The translations under genes and the position numbers were made by a program. The notes below the pieces were generated by a model that saw nothing but the letters and a program-made list of their open reading frames with translations, did not search any database and was not told where the DNA came from. From Nocardia sp. SYP-A9097 (lineage in GTDB: Bacteria; Actinomycetota; Actinomycetes; Mycobacteriales; Mycobacteriaceae): a stretch of DNA of 64,000 nucleotides. Location: assembly GCF_009649815.1 (NCBI RefSeq), contig NZ_WJIC01000017.1:62001-126000 (forward strand). Reading direction: 5' to 3'. This document shows positions 18,110 to 26,219 of the stretch, piece after piece. Each line of letters starts with the position of its first letter. Within the stretch, counting starts at the first letter, position 1.

Positions 18110-18121
18110 ATTGTCGACAAC
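18110..18121. promoter_or_regulatory. GntR-type operator C, ATTGTCGACAAC
   Basis: 11 of 12 positions match the consensus palindrome; it lies 78 bases before the GntR gene start, suggesting autoregulation. Confidence 0.75.
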
Positions 18122-18199
18122 AGAACCTTCGACAGATAGCGGTGTGTGATCAGCCATGGAGGGCACGCCGCCGAAGGCCGGCGTCAGAAAGGACAGCAG

Positions 18200-18916
18200 A
18201 TGACTGTCGCCCCGAACCGTCCGCAGCGGGCAGGCTCAGCCGCCGACGACGAGGTCACATTCGGCAAAATCGCGCAGCGAACCACCCCCGGCGCGGTCGC
18301 GGACGTGCTGCGCAGCGCGATTCTCGACGGCAAGCTCGCGCCGGGTAGCCAGCTCCGAGAGGCCCATCTGGCAGCGGATCTGGGCGTCAGCCGGGCGCCG
18401 TTGCGTGAGGCTTTCAGCATCCTCGCCGATGAGGGCCTGGTGGAAAAGGTCGCCTATCGCGGCGCCTTCGTCGCGCAGGTGAGCCCCCGTGAGGTCGAGG
18501 AGATGGCCGACATTCGGCGGCGGCTCGAGCCGTACGCGATCGAATTGGCGCTGCCGAAACTCCAGGGACCGGGCCGATCGAAGGCTTTGCGCGCACTACA
18601 GGATATGGCCCGCGCCGCCGACAGGGGTGACCTCAGCGAGAGCGTGCGCGCGCATATGCGGTTTCACCGGGTGTTTTATGAGTTGTCGGGAAATGGACTG
18701 CTGCTCAATCTCTGGCATGGCTGGGAAGCGCAGTTGCAAATGTTCCTGTCGGTGGATCACCGGTCCTTCGCTGATCTGCATGATGTTGTCGCCGAGCATG
18801 AACGGCTGATGACGATCATCGACTCCGGGGACTTGGCCGCCATCACCCGGGAGATCGATCGTCATGTGCACGGTGTGATACCCGAAGCTGGGCGGACCGG
18901 TACGCCGGATGCGTGA
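18200..18916 (+). CDS. GntR family regulator, FCD/FadR subfamily
   Basis: 238 residues from the ATG at 18200 (AAAGGA 6 bases upstream; an earlier in-frame ATG at 18146 has none). Winged helix about residues 25-90: 'VADVLRSAILDGKLAPGSQLREAHLAADLGVSRAPLREAF'. The C-terminal FCD effector domain has the metal/ligand-type histidines in 'HMRFHRVFY', 'DVVAEHERL' and 'EIDRHVHGV'. FCD regulators typically bind TnGTnnnACnA-like palindromes and respond to organic acids. The TTGTCGACAA sites ahead of six units here, including its own gene, are the likely targets. Overlaps the next gene by 8 bases. Confidence 0.92.
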   Translation: MTVAPNRPQRAGSAADDEVTFGKIAQRTTPGAVADVLRSAILDGKLAPGSQLREAHLAADLGVSRAPLREAFSILADEGLVEKVAYRGAFVAQVSPREVEEMADIRRRLEPYAIELALPKLQGPGRSKALRALQDMARAADRGDLSESVRAHMRFHRVFYELSGNGLLLNLWHGWEAQLQMFLSVDHRSFADLHDVVAEHERLMTIIDSGDLAAITREIDRHVHGVIPEAGRTGTPDA

Positions 18917-20729
18917 GTACAGCGACTTTCTGGGCAGTCAGTCGCCGTACGACAACCTAGAGGCGCACGACCTTCAGACGCTCGCCCGGCTGGTGGATGT
19001 CCAGTACTTCACCGCGGGCTCGGTGATCGTCGAAGCCGGTGCCGCAGCGCTTGACCACTTCTATGTGGTCCGTACCGGCGAGGTCGAGGTGCTCGACCGT
19101 GGCCGGGTGATCGACGTGCTCGGCCCCGGGGAAACCTTCGGCCATATTTCGGTGCTGTCCGGGCTCGCGCCGCCGCTCTCGGTGCGGGCTTCGGAAGACA
19201 CACTGTGCTATCGGCTGCCCGATCCGCGGCCGCGATTGCAGCATCCCGAGCGGCTGCGGTTCCGCCACTACGGCACTCTGGTCACCCGCGAGCGCCTGGC
19301 GCGTTCGGGTCTGGTCGATCAGTCGGTGCGGGCGGCGCGGGAGCAGATGCGTCCGGTCGTATGGCTGCCCATCGATGCGACCATCGCCGAGGCCGCCGAC
19401 ATCATCTCCGCGGCCGGACAGTCCTGCGCCCTGCTGAGGCGGGGTGACGAATACGGCATCGTCACCGACAACGACTTCCGAAACGCTTGGGGGAGTGGAG
19501 GTCTCGATGCGAATACGCCGGTCGAGAAGATCACCTCCTTCCCGGCGACCGCTATCGGCGCGGACACACTGGTGGCCGACGCCTTCCTGACGATGGTCGA
19601 ATCCGGACTGCACCACTTGGTGGTGGCCGGTCAAGGCGAGCGGCCCATCGGAATCCTGCGGGTGGTGGACCTGGCCTCCGCCGAGGTGCGCAATCCGCTG
19701 GTGATCCGCCGTGCCATCGACTCCGCGACCACCATCGACGAACTCGCCGCCGCGGCGGCGCTGCTGAAGCCGACCTGGGTGGAGCTGTGCGACACCGGTG
19801 TATCGGTGATGCACGTGGCGGGTCTGCTCTCCGCGGTAATAGATGCCCTGTTGCAGAAGGTCATCGCGCTCACCGAGATCGGCGACGACCTCGTGCCGCA
19901 TGGGACATCCTGGCTGGTGCTGGGGTCGGTGGCGCGACGGGAACCGTTGCCGCTCTCGGATATCGACACCGGACTGGTCTGGGAAGACCTGCCCGGTCAG
20001 CCCTCACCTTTCGGCCGATTGCATCACTGGGCCGACAACATCCTGACCAATGTGGAGCGCTGTGGTCTGGCCCGGTGTGCGGACGGCGCGAACGCGACCA
20101 ACCCCGCGTTCGCGAAGTCGCTGCCTGACTGGGTGAGCACTGCTACCTCATGGATCACGACCCCCACCCAGGAGAACGCGCTGCTGTTGTCCTCCATGAT
20201 CGCCGACAGCAGGCCGTTGACCAATCTTTCTGTGGGACGGGCGGTTTCGGACGCGATGCTCGGCACCACGCGCAGCCGCGACTATCTGGCGGCGCTGCTG
20301 CGATACACCGTCGCGCGCCGGCCACCGGTGGGTTTCGTGCGCAACTTCGTCGTCGAACACTCCGGCGCGAATCGTGGCCATCTGGATCTGAAAGCCGGTG
20401 GGCTGACGCCGATCGCATCGCTGGGGCGGTGGATCGCCATCGTCACCGGTGACGACCGAGGATCGACGGTCACCCGCCTGCGCCGAGGTGCCGATGCCAA
20501 TCTGCTGACCGGCGACGAATGCGAAACCCTTGTCCGCGCGTTCGAATATGTCTACGAACTCATCCTGCGCAATGAGATCGAGGCCATCCGCCAAGGCATT
20601 CGCCCGACGACGTGGGTGGCGCCCGGCCACCTCGATACGCTGACCCGCCGCTACCTGCGCGAGGCCTTCCGATCGGTGGCCGAGGTGCAGAACCGCCTCG
20701 ACAGCGAATGGGTCTCCCGGCTGTCATGA
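18909..20729 (+). CDS. cyclic-nucleotide-binding/CBS/DUF294 putative nucleotidyltransferase
   Basis: 606 residues with three recognisable parts: a cNMP-binding-like domain (about 10-115, 'VDVQYFTAGSVIVEAGAAALDHFYVVRTGEVEVLD', 'GPGETFGHISVLSG'), a CBS pair (about 145-255, 'VTDNDFRNAWG', 'GILRVVDLASAEV') and a DUF294 nucleotidyltransferase with C-terminal helical domain ('LVLGSVARREPLPLSDIDTGLVW', about 335-360). The GS...D.D pattern is the nucleotidyltransferase catalytic core. Such proteins are thought to sense adenylates; in other bacteria they sit beside a DnaQ-like exonuclease and an acetate or carboxylate transporter. Here it is coupled to a GntR gene before and an exonuclease after, making a regulatory triplet. 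Confidence 0.88.
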   Translation: MREYSDFLGSQSPYDNLEAHDLQTLARLVDVQYFTAGSVIVEAGAAALDHFYVVRTGEVEVLDRGRVIDVLGPGETFGHISVLSGLAPPLSVRASEDTLCYRLPDPRPRLQHPERLRFRHYGTLVTRERLARSGLVDQSVRAAREQMRPVVWLPIDATIAEAADIISAAGQSCALLRRGDEYGIVTDNDFRNAWGSGGLDANTPVEKITSFPATAIGADTLVADAFLTMVESGLHHLVVAGQGERPIGILRVVDLASAEVRNPLVIRRAIDSATTIDELAAAAALLKPTWVELCDTGVSVMHVAGLLSAVIDALLQKVIALTEIGDDLVPHGTSWLVLGSVARREPLPLSDIDTGLVWEDLPGQPSPFGRLHHWADNILTNVERCGLARCADGANATNPAFAKSLPDWVSTATSWITTPTQENALLLSSMIADSRPLTNLSVGRAVSDAMLGTTRSRDYLAALLRYTVARRPPVGFVRNFVVEHSGANRGHLDLKAGGLTPIASLGRWIAIVTGDDRGSTVTRLRRGADANLLTGDECETLVRAFEYVYELILRNEIEAIRQGIRPTTWVAPGHLDTLTRRYLREAFRSVAEVQNRLDSEWVSRLS

Positions 20730-21367
20730 TCGGTTCGTTCCGTCGTCGCGCCGACCCGCTCGCCTGTGCGGTCGACGCGGCGGAGTACCTGGTCATCGAT
20801 CTCGAGACCACCGGCCCCGACCCCACTGCGGACAGCATCGTCTCCTACGGTGCCGTCCCCATTCGCGCGGGCGTGGTGCTGTCGTCGCAGGGCGAATACG
20901 GTCTCGTTCGGCCCAGCACCGCGTTGGCGGGTCCGTCCATTGCCGTCCATACGTTGCGGCCGTGTGATCTGCTGGCCGCGCCCCCCGAAGGTGACGCCGT
21001 GGACCGCCTGGATCGGCTGCTGTCGGGTGCAGTGCTGGTGGCGCACTCGGCATGGTTCGAATCCGCCTTGCTGACAAGGGCTTTCCGGCGCAATGGGCGC
21101 GCGTTCGCGGCCCCGGTCATCGATACCGCGGCCATGGCGCGTGCCGCCGGATTGGGTCCCGCCGGCCATCACGGCGAGCCCGGTCTGGAGTGGTTGTGTG
21201 ATTCGCTGGGGGTTCCGGTCACCGACCGGCATCACGCGCTCGGTGACGCGGTGACTGCCGGGCAACTGTTCATCGTCCTCGCGGCGCGGTTGCGCGGTCT
21301 CGGATACTCGACCGCGCGGCAGCTGGTCGAGCTCACCGCGGCGGAACGGCACCTCGGTCTGCGATGA
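20726..21367 (+). CDS. DnaQ-like 3'-5' exonuclease
   Basis: 213 residues; ATG overlaps the preceding stop (ATGA). DEDD exonuclease motifs: Exo I 'IDLETTGP' with D25 and E27, Exo II 'LVAHSAWFESALLTRAF', Exo III 'DRHHALGDAVTA' with the HxAxxD arrangement. Not a polymerase subunit by size or context. It follows a DUF294/CBS protein, an arrangement known from carboxylate-uptake regulons, where it may degrade a nucleotide signal or RNA; that role is inference. Confidence 0.88.
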   Translation: MIGSFRRRADPLACAVDAAEYLVIDLETTGPDPTADSIVSYGAVPIRAGVVLSSQGEYGLVRPSTALAGPSIAVHTLRPCDLLAAPPEGDAVDRLDRLLSGAVLVAHSAWFESALLTRAFRRNGRAFAAPVIDTAAMARAAGLGPAGHHGEPGLEWLCDSLGVPVTDRHHALGDAVTAGQLFIVLAARLRGLGYSTARQLVELTAAERHLGLR

Positions 21368-21423
21368 CCGAGAATTAACTTCGGCGAAACGCTTTGTGAT
21401 CGCAGACACAGGGAGTTAGTATT

Positions 21424-21435
21424 ATTGTCGACAAA
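21424..21435. promoter_or_regulatory. GntR-type operator D, ATTGTCGACAAA
   Basis: 11 of 12 positions of the consensus, 132 bases before the start of the APC permease gene, which heads the largest transcription unit of the regulon. Confidence 0.75.
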
Positions 21436-21567
21436 AGACAGTAGACTGATATCCTTCAGGAATCGACATCGCTGTCCATCCTTCAGCCGCCGTTCGCGGC
21501 TCACATATCGGTAACCCGGCCACTTCGCGCCGAGGGACCACGCTCAATCAGGCAAGCGAGGCCGTAC

Positions 21568-23055
21568 ATGTCAACAATTCCTGAGCAACCCGAGCTGTCG
21601 GACGTTTCGCCGGAGTCCACCGGAAGTTTCGAACCGGTCGTCGCCGATGCCGATACGGCGTATCTGGAGATGCTCGGCTACAAGCAGGAGCTCGACCGCT
21701 CGCTGGGCCTGTTCTCGTCGTTCGGGGTGCAGTTCACCTCGATCGCGATCGCGTCCAGCGTCTTCACCACCCTCATCGTCGGTTTCGGATTCTTCGGCCC
21801 GGCCTCGTTCTGGTCGTTCCTGATCGGCGGCGGGTTGCAGGTATTCACGGTGGGATTGGCTGTCGCACAACTAGTTTCGGCTTATCCGCTGGCTGGTGGC
21901 GTTTATCAGATCACCGGGCGCATCACCGGTAAGCCGTGGCTGGCCTGGCAGACCGGCTGGTGGTTGCTCATCGCCCATACCGTCGCCGTAACCGCCGTCG
22001 CGGTGAGTATCGCCCCGTTCATTGCCGGTTGGTTCGGTGTGACCTTCACCGAGCAGAGCGATGCGATGCCCTGGGCGATCGGATTGATCGTGCTCGGCAC
22101 GCTCATCAATCTCGCCGGGGTCAAGGTTGCCGCGATCTTCAACAACATCGGGGTCGCGGCCGAGGTGTTGTGTGTGGTGGCGCTGATCGGCGTGCTGCTG
22201 GTGGTCAAACATCCGACCCAGCCGCTGTCGTTCCTCAATGACTCCGGCGGGACGGTGAACTCCGGCCACTGGTTCGTGCCGTTCCTGCTGGCCATGATCC
22301 TGCCCGCCTACCTGATCTCCTCGTTCGACGCCACCGGCAACGCCTCCGAAGAGACCAAGAGCGCGGCCCTCAAAGCCCCGCTGGCATCGGTGCTGGCCAA
22401 CGTCTCCTCATACATCATCGGCATTTTCATGATCGCGTTGATCGTGCTGGCGATTCAGGACCTTCCCGCCGTGATGGCGAGTGACACACCCGTGAAGCTG
22501 ATCCTGGATACCGCCGTCGGTACGGCATTCGCGAACGTCTTCGAGGCCGTCGCGATCGTCGCGCTCTTCGCCGCGCTGGTCATGTTGCAGCTCACCGGAA
22601 TTCGAGTGCTGTGGGCGCAGGCCCGCGACGGCCAGATTCCCGCTGCGCCCTGGCTGCGCAAGGTGAGCGCACAGCGTATTCCGTTCAATGCCACGCTCAC
22701 CATCTTCGCACTGTCGGTGGTCTTTGCCCTGTGGTCGTCCCTGCTGTCCGTGCTTACCGCGATGACGGCGCTGGCCTGGGGGTTGTCCTACGGCGTGGTC
22801 GTGACCGTCGGCGCTTACGCGGTACTTCGCGGCAAGCTGCCGGAGCATCCGTGGCACTACGGCCGCGTGAGTCCGATCATCTTCATCCTCTCCATCGTCT
22901 GGTCGCTGGTGCTGTGCGCGTTGCTGATCAAGTCCGATCCGGTGCACGTCGGCCTGGGAATGCTGGCGGTCATCGTCTCGGGCGGTGTGATCTATCGCGC
23001 CATCCCCGCGAGCAGGCGGGGCAAGTCCATCGATACCAACCAGGAACAACTGTGA
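21568..23055 (+). CDS. APC superfamily amino acid permease
   Basis: 495 residues, about 12 hydrophobic segments, with a hydrophilic N-terminal tail of about 40 residues. The signature 'SFGVQFTSIAIASSVFTTLIVGFGFFGPASFW' and 'SSFDATGNASEET' are typical of the GabP/BAT1-like amino-acid/amine permeases. It imports an amino acid, amine or betaine across the cytoplasmic membrane. First gene of a unit that continues with aldehyde dehydrogenase, kinase and flavoproteins. It is closely similar to the permease at 34042-35502 along its whole length, so the regulon has two paralogous importers. Confidence 0.93.
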   Translation: MSTIPEQPELSDVSPESTGSFEPVVADADTAYLEMLGYKQELDRSLGLFSSFGVQFTSIAIASSVFTTLIVGFGFFGPASFWSFLIGGGLQVFTVGLAVAQLVSAYPLAGGVYQITGRITGKPWLAWQTGWWLLIAHTVAVTAVAVSIAPFIAGWFGVTFTEQSDAMPWAIGLIVLGTLINLAGVKVAAIFNNIGVAAEVLCVVALIGVLLVVKHPTQPLSFLNDSGGTVNSGHWFVPFLLAMILPAYLISSFDATGNASEETKSAALKAPLASVLANVSSYIIGIFMIALIVLAIQDLPAVMASDTPVKLILDTAVGTAFANVFEAVAIVALFAALVMLQLTGIRVLWAQARDGQIPAAPWLRKVSAQRIPFNATLTIFALSVVFALWSSLLSVLTAMTALAWGLSYGVVVTVGAYAVLRGKLPEHPWHYGRVSPIIFILSIVWSLVLCALLIKSDPVHVGLGMLAVIVSGGVIYRAIPASRRGKSIDTNQEQL

Positions 23056-23092
23056 GGGCGATCCTCACCTCGTCGAAGGGAAATTCCAGCTC

Positions 23093-24538
23093 ATGACAGT
23101 GACTACGCCTCTACGCGAAATCAACAATCTGATCGGCGGAGTGCGGGTGCCCGGATCGGGCGAGACGACTCGTGAAATTCGCGATCCGTCGACCGGTGCC
23201 GTCGTAGCGCAATTCACCGAGTCGACCCTCGAGGACGCCTACCAGGCGGTCGCCGCGGCACACGCGGCGTTCCCCGAATGGGCGGCCCTCTCGCCTGGCA
23301 CTCGATCGCACCTGCTGCTGCAACTGGCGGATCTCGTCGAGCTCAACCTTGAAGAGCTCGCCCAGCTGGAATGCCTCGACGCCGGCAAACCGCTCAGCGC
23401 GGTGCGGGACGACGAGCTGCCGGGCATTGTGAACGCGCTGCGACATTTCGCCGGTGCGGGCCGGACGCTGTCGTCGATGGCGTCCGCTGAATACAGCCCC
23501 GGCAATACCAGTTTCGTGCGGCGGGAACCGCTCGGCGTCGTGGTGGGCATTACCCCGTGGAACTTCCCGTTGTGGCAGGCGGTGTGGAAGGTGGCGCCCG
23601 CATTGGTGGCGGGAAATACATTGGTGCTCAAGCCCGCCGAGTTGACTCCGCTCGCGACGGCGCGCTTCGCGGAATTGGCACAGACGATTTTGCCCGCCGG
23701 CGTACTCAATGTGGTCAACGGTCAGGGGAGTGTGGTCGGCGATGCGCTGGTGCGTCATCCGCACGTAGCGCTGGTGTCGTTCACCGGATCCACGGCCGCC
23801 GGCCGCAGTATTGCCGCAGCCGCCGGTGTCGGGCCGAAGCGCCTGGTGCTCGAGCTCGGCGGCAACGCGCCGGTCATCGTTCACGAGGATGTCGATCTCG
23901 ACGCCGCGCTGCCCATTCTCACCAACGGCATCCTGTTCAACGCGGGCCAGGAGTGCATGGCATCGACCCGGCTGCTGGTCGCGGAGTCCATTCACGATCG
24001 GTTCACCGAGGCGCTCGCGGCGAGCCTGGTGGCGACGAAGGTGGGCGACGCGCACGACGAGTCCACCGTGCTGGGACCGCTGATCTCCGAACAGCAGCGG
24101 GACCGGGTCGCGCAGTTGGTCGCCAACCGCCCGCCGCATGCGCGAGTTCTCACCGGCGGGAACGTCATCGACAGTCCCGGCTACTTCTTCGAGCCGACGC
24201 TGATCACCGGGCTGCGCCAAGGTGACGAACTGGTGCAGGAGGAAATCTTCGGCCCGGTGGCGACCGTGCAGACCTTCACCGACGAGGCCGACGCGCTGAA
24301 CAAAGCCAATGGGGTCGAGCAGGGGCTGGCCGCTTCGGTGTGGACTCGCGATATCGGACGTGCGCTGCGCAATGTCAACGCCCTCGAGGCGGGCGTGGTC
24401 TGGGTGAACAACCACATGGTCGTCGGTCCGGAGGGACCGCTGGGCGGGTTCAAGGGATCCGGTTACGGCAAGGAGGGTGGGACCTCCGGGCTGGCCGAGT
24501 TCACCCGCGAGAAGCACGTCATCGTCAATCTCGGATGA
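23093..24538 (+). CDS. aldehyde dehydrogenase (aminobutyraldehyde/betaine aldehyde DH-like)
   Basis: 481 residues, GAAGGG ahead of the ATG. Motifs: 'VVVGITPWNFPLWQ', 'FTGSTAAGRS', the general base in 'LVLELGGNAPVIVHEDVDLD' and catalytic C288 in 'NAGQECMAST', then 'EEIFGPVATVQTF'. The nearest subgroup appears to be 4-aminobutyraldehyde/betaine/2-oxoglutarate-semialdehyde-type enzymes, NAD-dependent, making a carboxylic acid. In a hydroxyproline-like route the substrate would be 2-oxoglutarate semialdehyde, but this is inference. 37 bases after the permease, same operon. Confidence 0.92.
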   Translation: MTVTTPLREINNLIGGVRVPGSGETTREIRDPSTGAVVAQFTESTLEDAYQAVAAAHAAFPEWAALSPGTRSHLLLQLADLVELNLEELAQLECLDAGKPLSAVRDDELPGIVNALRHFAGAGRTLSSMASAEYSPGNTSFVRREPLGVVVGITPWNFPLWQAVWKVAPALVAGNTLVLKPAELTPLATARFAELAQTILPAGVLNVVNGQGSVVGDALVRHPHVALVSFTGSTAAGRSIAAAAGVGPKRLVLELGGNAPVIVHEDVDLDAALPILTNGILFNAGQECMASTRLLVAESIHDRFTEALAASLVATKVGDAHDESTVLGPLISEQQRDRVAQLVANRPPHARVLTGGNVIDSPGYFFEPTLITGLRQGDELVQEEIFGPVATVQTFTDEADALNKANGVEQGLAASVWTRDIGRALRNVNALEAGVVWVNNHMVVGPEGPLGGFKGSGYGKEGGTSGLAEFTREKHVIVNLG

Positions 24539-24553
24539 AGCTGATGACCGCAA

Positions 24554-24799
24554 ATGTCCGATGAGATCGTCCGCCCTCTCCAGGTCGGCGAGTGGATCCG
24601 GCGGGTCGAACGGGGGTCGGGCCGGGTTTCGGCTTGGGGGCGGATCACAACGACCGTCCCGTCCCGGCGCGGCCTCTGTTGGCTGATCGACCTTTACAAC
24701 GGCGGCGTGGAGGTCTGGCGGATCCAGGACCACACCGTGCGATATGAGCCGCTGCCGGAACTGATGAAAGGAGAACCCAGTGGCCGTCCTGGCGATTGA
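24554..24799 (+). CDS. small protein of unknown function
   Basis: 81 residues filling the gap between the aldehyde dehydrogenase and kinase genes and overlapping the kinase start by 20 bases. It begins 'MSDEIVRPLQVGEWIRRVE' and has a beta-rich centre ('GLCWLIDLYNGGVEVWRIQDH'). The compact intergenic spacing (15 bases before, overlap after) supports a real gene. No cofactor motif is visible; it is not the Cys-containing DUF1667 protein that accompanies some GlpA/GlpB-like pairs. Could be a stability factor or binding protein for the pathway. Confidence 0.6.
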   Translation: MSDEIVRPLQVGEWIRRVERGSGRVSAWGRITTTVPSRRGLCWLIDLYNGGVEVWRIQDHTVRYEPLPELMKGEPSGRPGD

Positions 24800-26219
24800 T
24801 CAAGGCACCTCGGGGACCAAGGCATTGGTCGTCGCGGACGACGGCCAACTACTGTCCATTGCCGAAACTCCGCTGCGCCCAGACTATTTCGACGGTGGCG
24901 GAGTTGAGCAGGATCCGGCGGCGTTGCTGGACTCGGTGCTGGAGACCGGGCGTCGGGCGATCGCCCAGGCGGGTACGCCCGTGTCCGCGGTATCCGTGGC
25001 CAACCAGGGTGAGTCGGTCCTGGCATGGGATCGCGAGAGCGGGCGGCCGCTGAGTCCTGTCATCGTGTGGCAGGACCGCCGAGCCGACCCGCAGTGCCTT
25101 GCCCTCGCGCCTGATCGGCGTCGGATCGAACAGCGCACCGGTCTGGTGCTCGACTCGTATTTCTCCGCACCGAAGATGAGTTGGTTGCGGGACAACATCA
25201 CTCGCCGGGGCGTGGTCACCACCACCGACAGCTGGATCGTGCACCAGCTCACCGGGGCTTTCGTCACCGACCGCACCACGGCGAGTCGTTCGCTGCTCGC
25301 CGATCTGGACGACGGCGGCTGGGATGCGGAACTGCTGGAGCTCTTCGGACTCGGGGGCGAGGATATGCCGGAGATCGTCGACAACGACACGATTGTGGGC
25401 AGCACCGATGCCTTCGGCGCGTCGATGGCGGTCGGCGGCCTCATCGTTGATCAACAGGCGTCGCTGCTGGCCCAGCATTGTCTGACGGCCGGCACCGCCA
25501 AATGTACGTTCGGCACAGGTGTCTTCCTGCTCGCGCATACCGGTGCGGTGCCGGTGCGTTCCGGTGTCGGTCTGACCTCCTCGGTCGCATCGACCATCCG
25601 TAAGAGCACGGGGTACTGCTTGGACGGGCAGGTCTATACGGCAGCCTCGGCTGTCCGCTGGCTGCAGGATCTCGGATTGATCTCCGGCCCAAGGGAATTG
25701 GATTCTCTCGCGGCCGCGGACTCCGCCGGTGCGAAATGTGTGCCGGCCTTCGCCGGGTTGGCCGCGCCCTGGTGGCGCAGTGATGCGACGGCTTCGTTCA
25801 CCGGCATGACGCTGTCCACGGGACGCGGGCAGTTGATCGCGGCGGTGCTCGAGGGTATCGCGGCCCAGACCGCCGAGCTGGTCGATGCCACCATCTTCGA
25901 TCTGGGGCATCCGCTGTCGAGCCTGCGGGTCGACGGCGGTTTGACAGCGTCGGAGCGGCTGATGCAGGCCACCGCCGACCTGACCGGGTTGCCGGTGGAG
26001 GTCTATCCGAGCGTGCACGCCACCGCGCTGGGCGCCGCGGCGTGCGCGCGAGTGGCATGGGAGCCGTCGATATCGATCGAGGAGGCCCTCGGACCGCGGG
26101 CGCCCGCCCGCGTCCACGAACCGCGCTGGTCACGCGAGCGCGCGACCGAGTTCCGTGAACAGTGGAGGGCCGCTGCCGAGGCGAACCTTCCGAGAGGAGT
26201 GCACGATGTCCGTTCCTAG
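24780..26219 (+). CDS. FGGY-family carbohydrate kinase (glycerol-kinase-like)
   Basis: 479 residues from a GTG with AAAGGAG six bases upstream. 'MAVLAIDQGTSGTKALVV' is the N-terminal phosphate-1 motif; 'NQGESVLAWDRESGRPLSPVIVWQDRRAD' matches the glycerol-kinase substrate region; 'GTAKCTFGTGVFLLAHTG' and 'LRVDGGLTASERLMQATADLTGLPVE' complete the actin-like ATPase fold. FGGY enzymes phosphorylate polyols or sugars. Followed by GlpA- and GlpB-like flavoproteins, so a kinase-then-dehydrogenase sequence on a polyol-like compound is plausible. The substrate need not be glycerol. Confidence 0.9.
   Translation: MAVLAIDQGTSGTKALVVADDGQLLSIAETPLRPDYFDGGGVEQDPAALLDSVLETGRRAIAQAGTPVSAVSVANQGESVLAWDRESGRPLSPVIVWQDRRADPQCLALAPDRRRIEQRTGLVLDSYFSAPKMSWLRDNITRRGVVTTTDSWIVHQLTGAFVTDRTTASRSLLADLDDGGWDAELLELFGLGGEDMPEIVDNDTIVGSTDAFGASMAVGGLIVDQQASLLAQHCLTAGTAKCTFGTGVFLLAHTGAVPVRSGVGLTSSVASTIRKSTGYCLDGQVYTAASAVRWLQDLGLISGPRELDSLAAADSAGAKCVPAFAGLAAPWWRSDATASFTGMTLSTGRGQLIAAVLEGIAAQTAELVDATIFDLGHPLSSLRVDGGLTASERLMQATADLTGLPVEVYPSVHATALGAAACARVAWEPSISIEEALGPRAPARVHEPRWSRERATEFREQWRAAAEANLPRGVHDVRS

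Noticed and set aside
23111-24733. 540-codon minus-strand frame
   Set aside because: Antisense to the aldehyde dehydrogenase gene.
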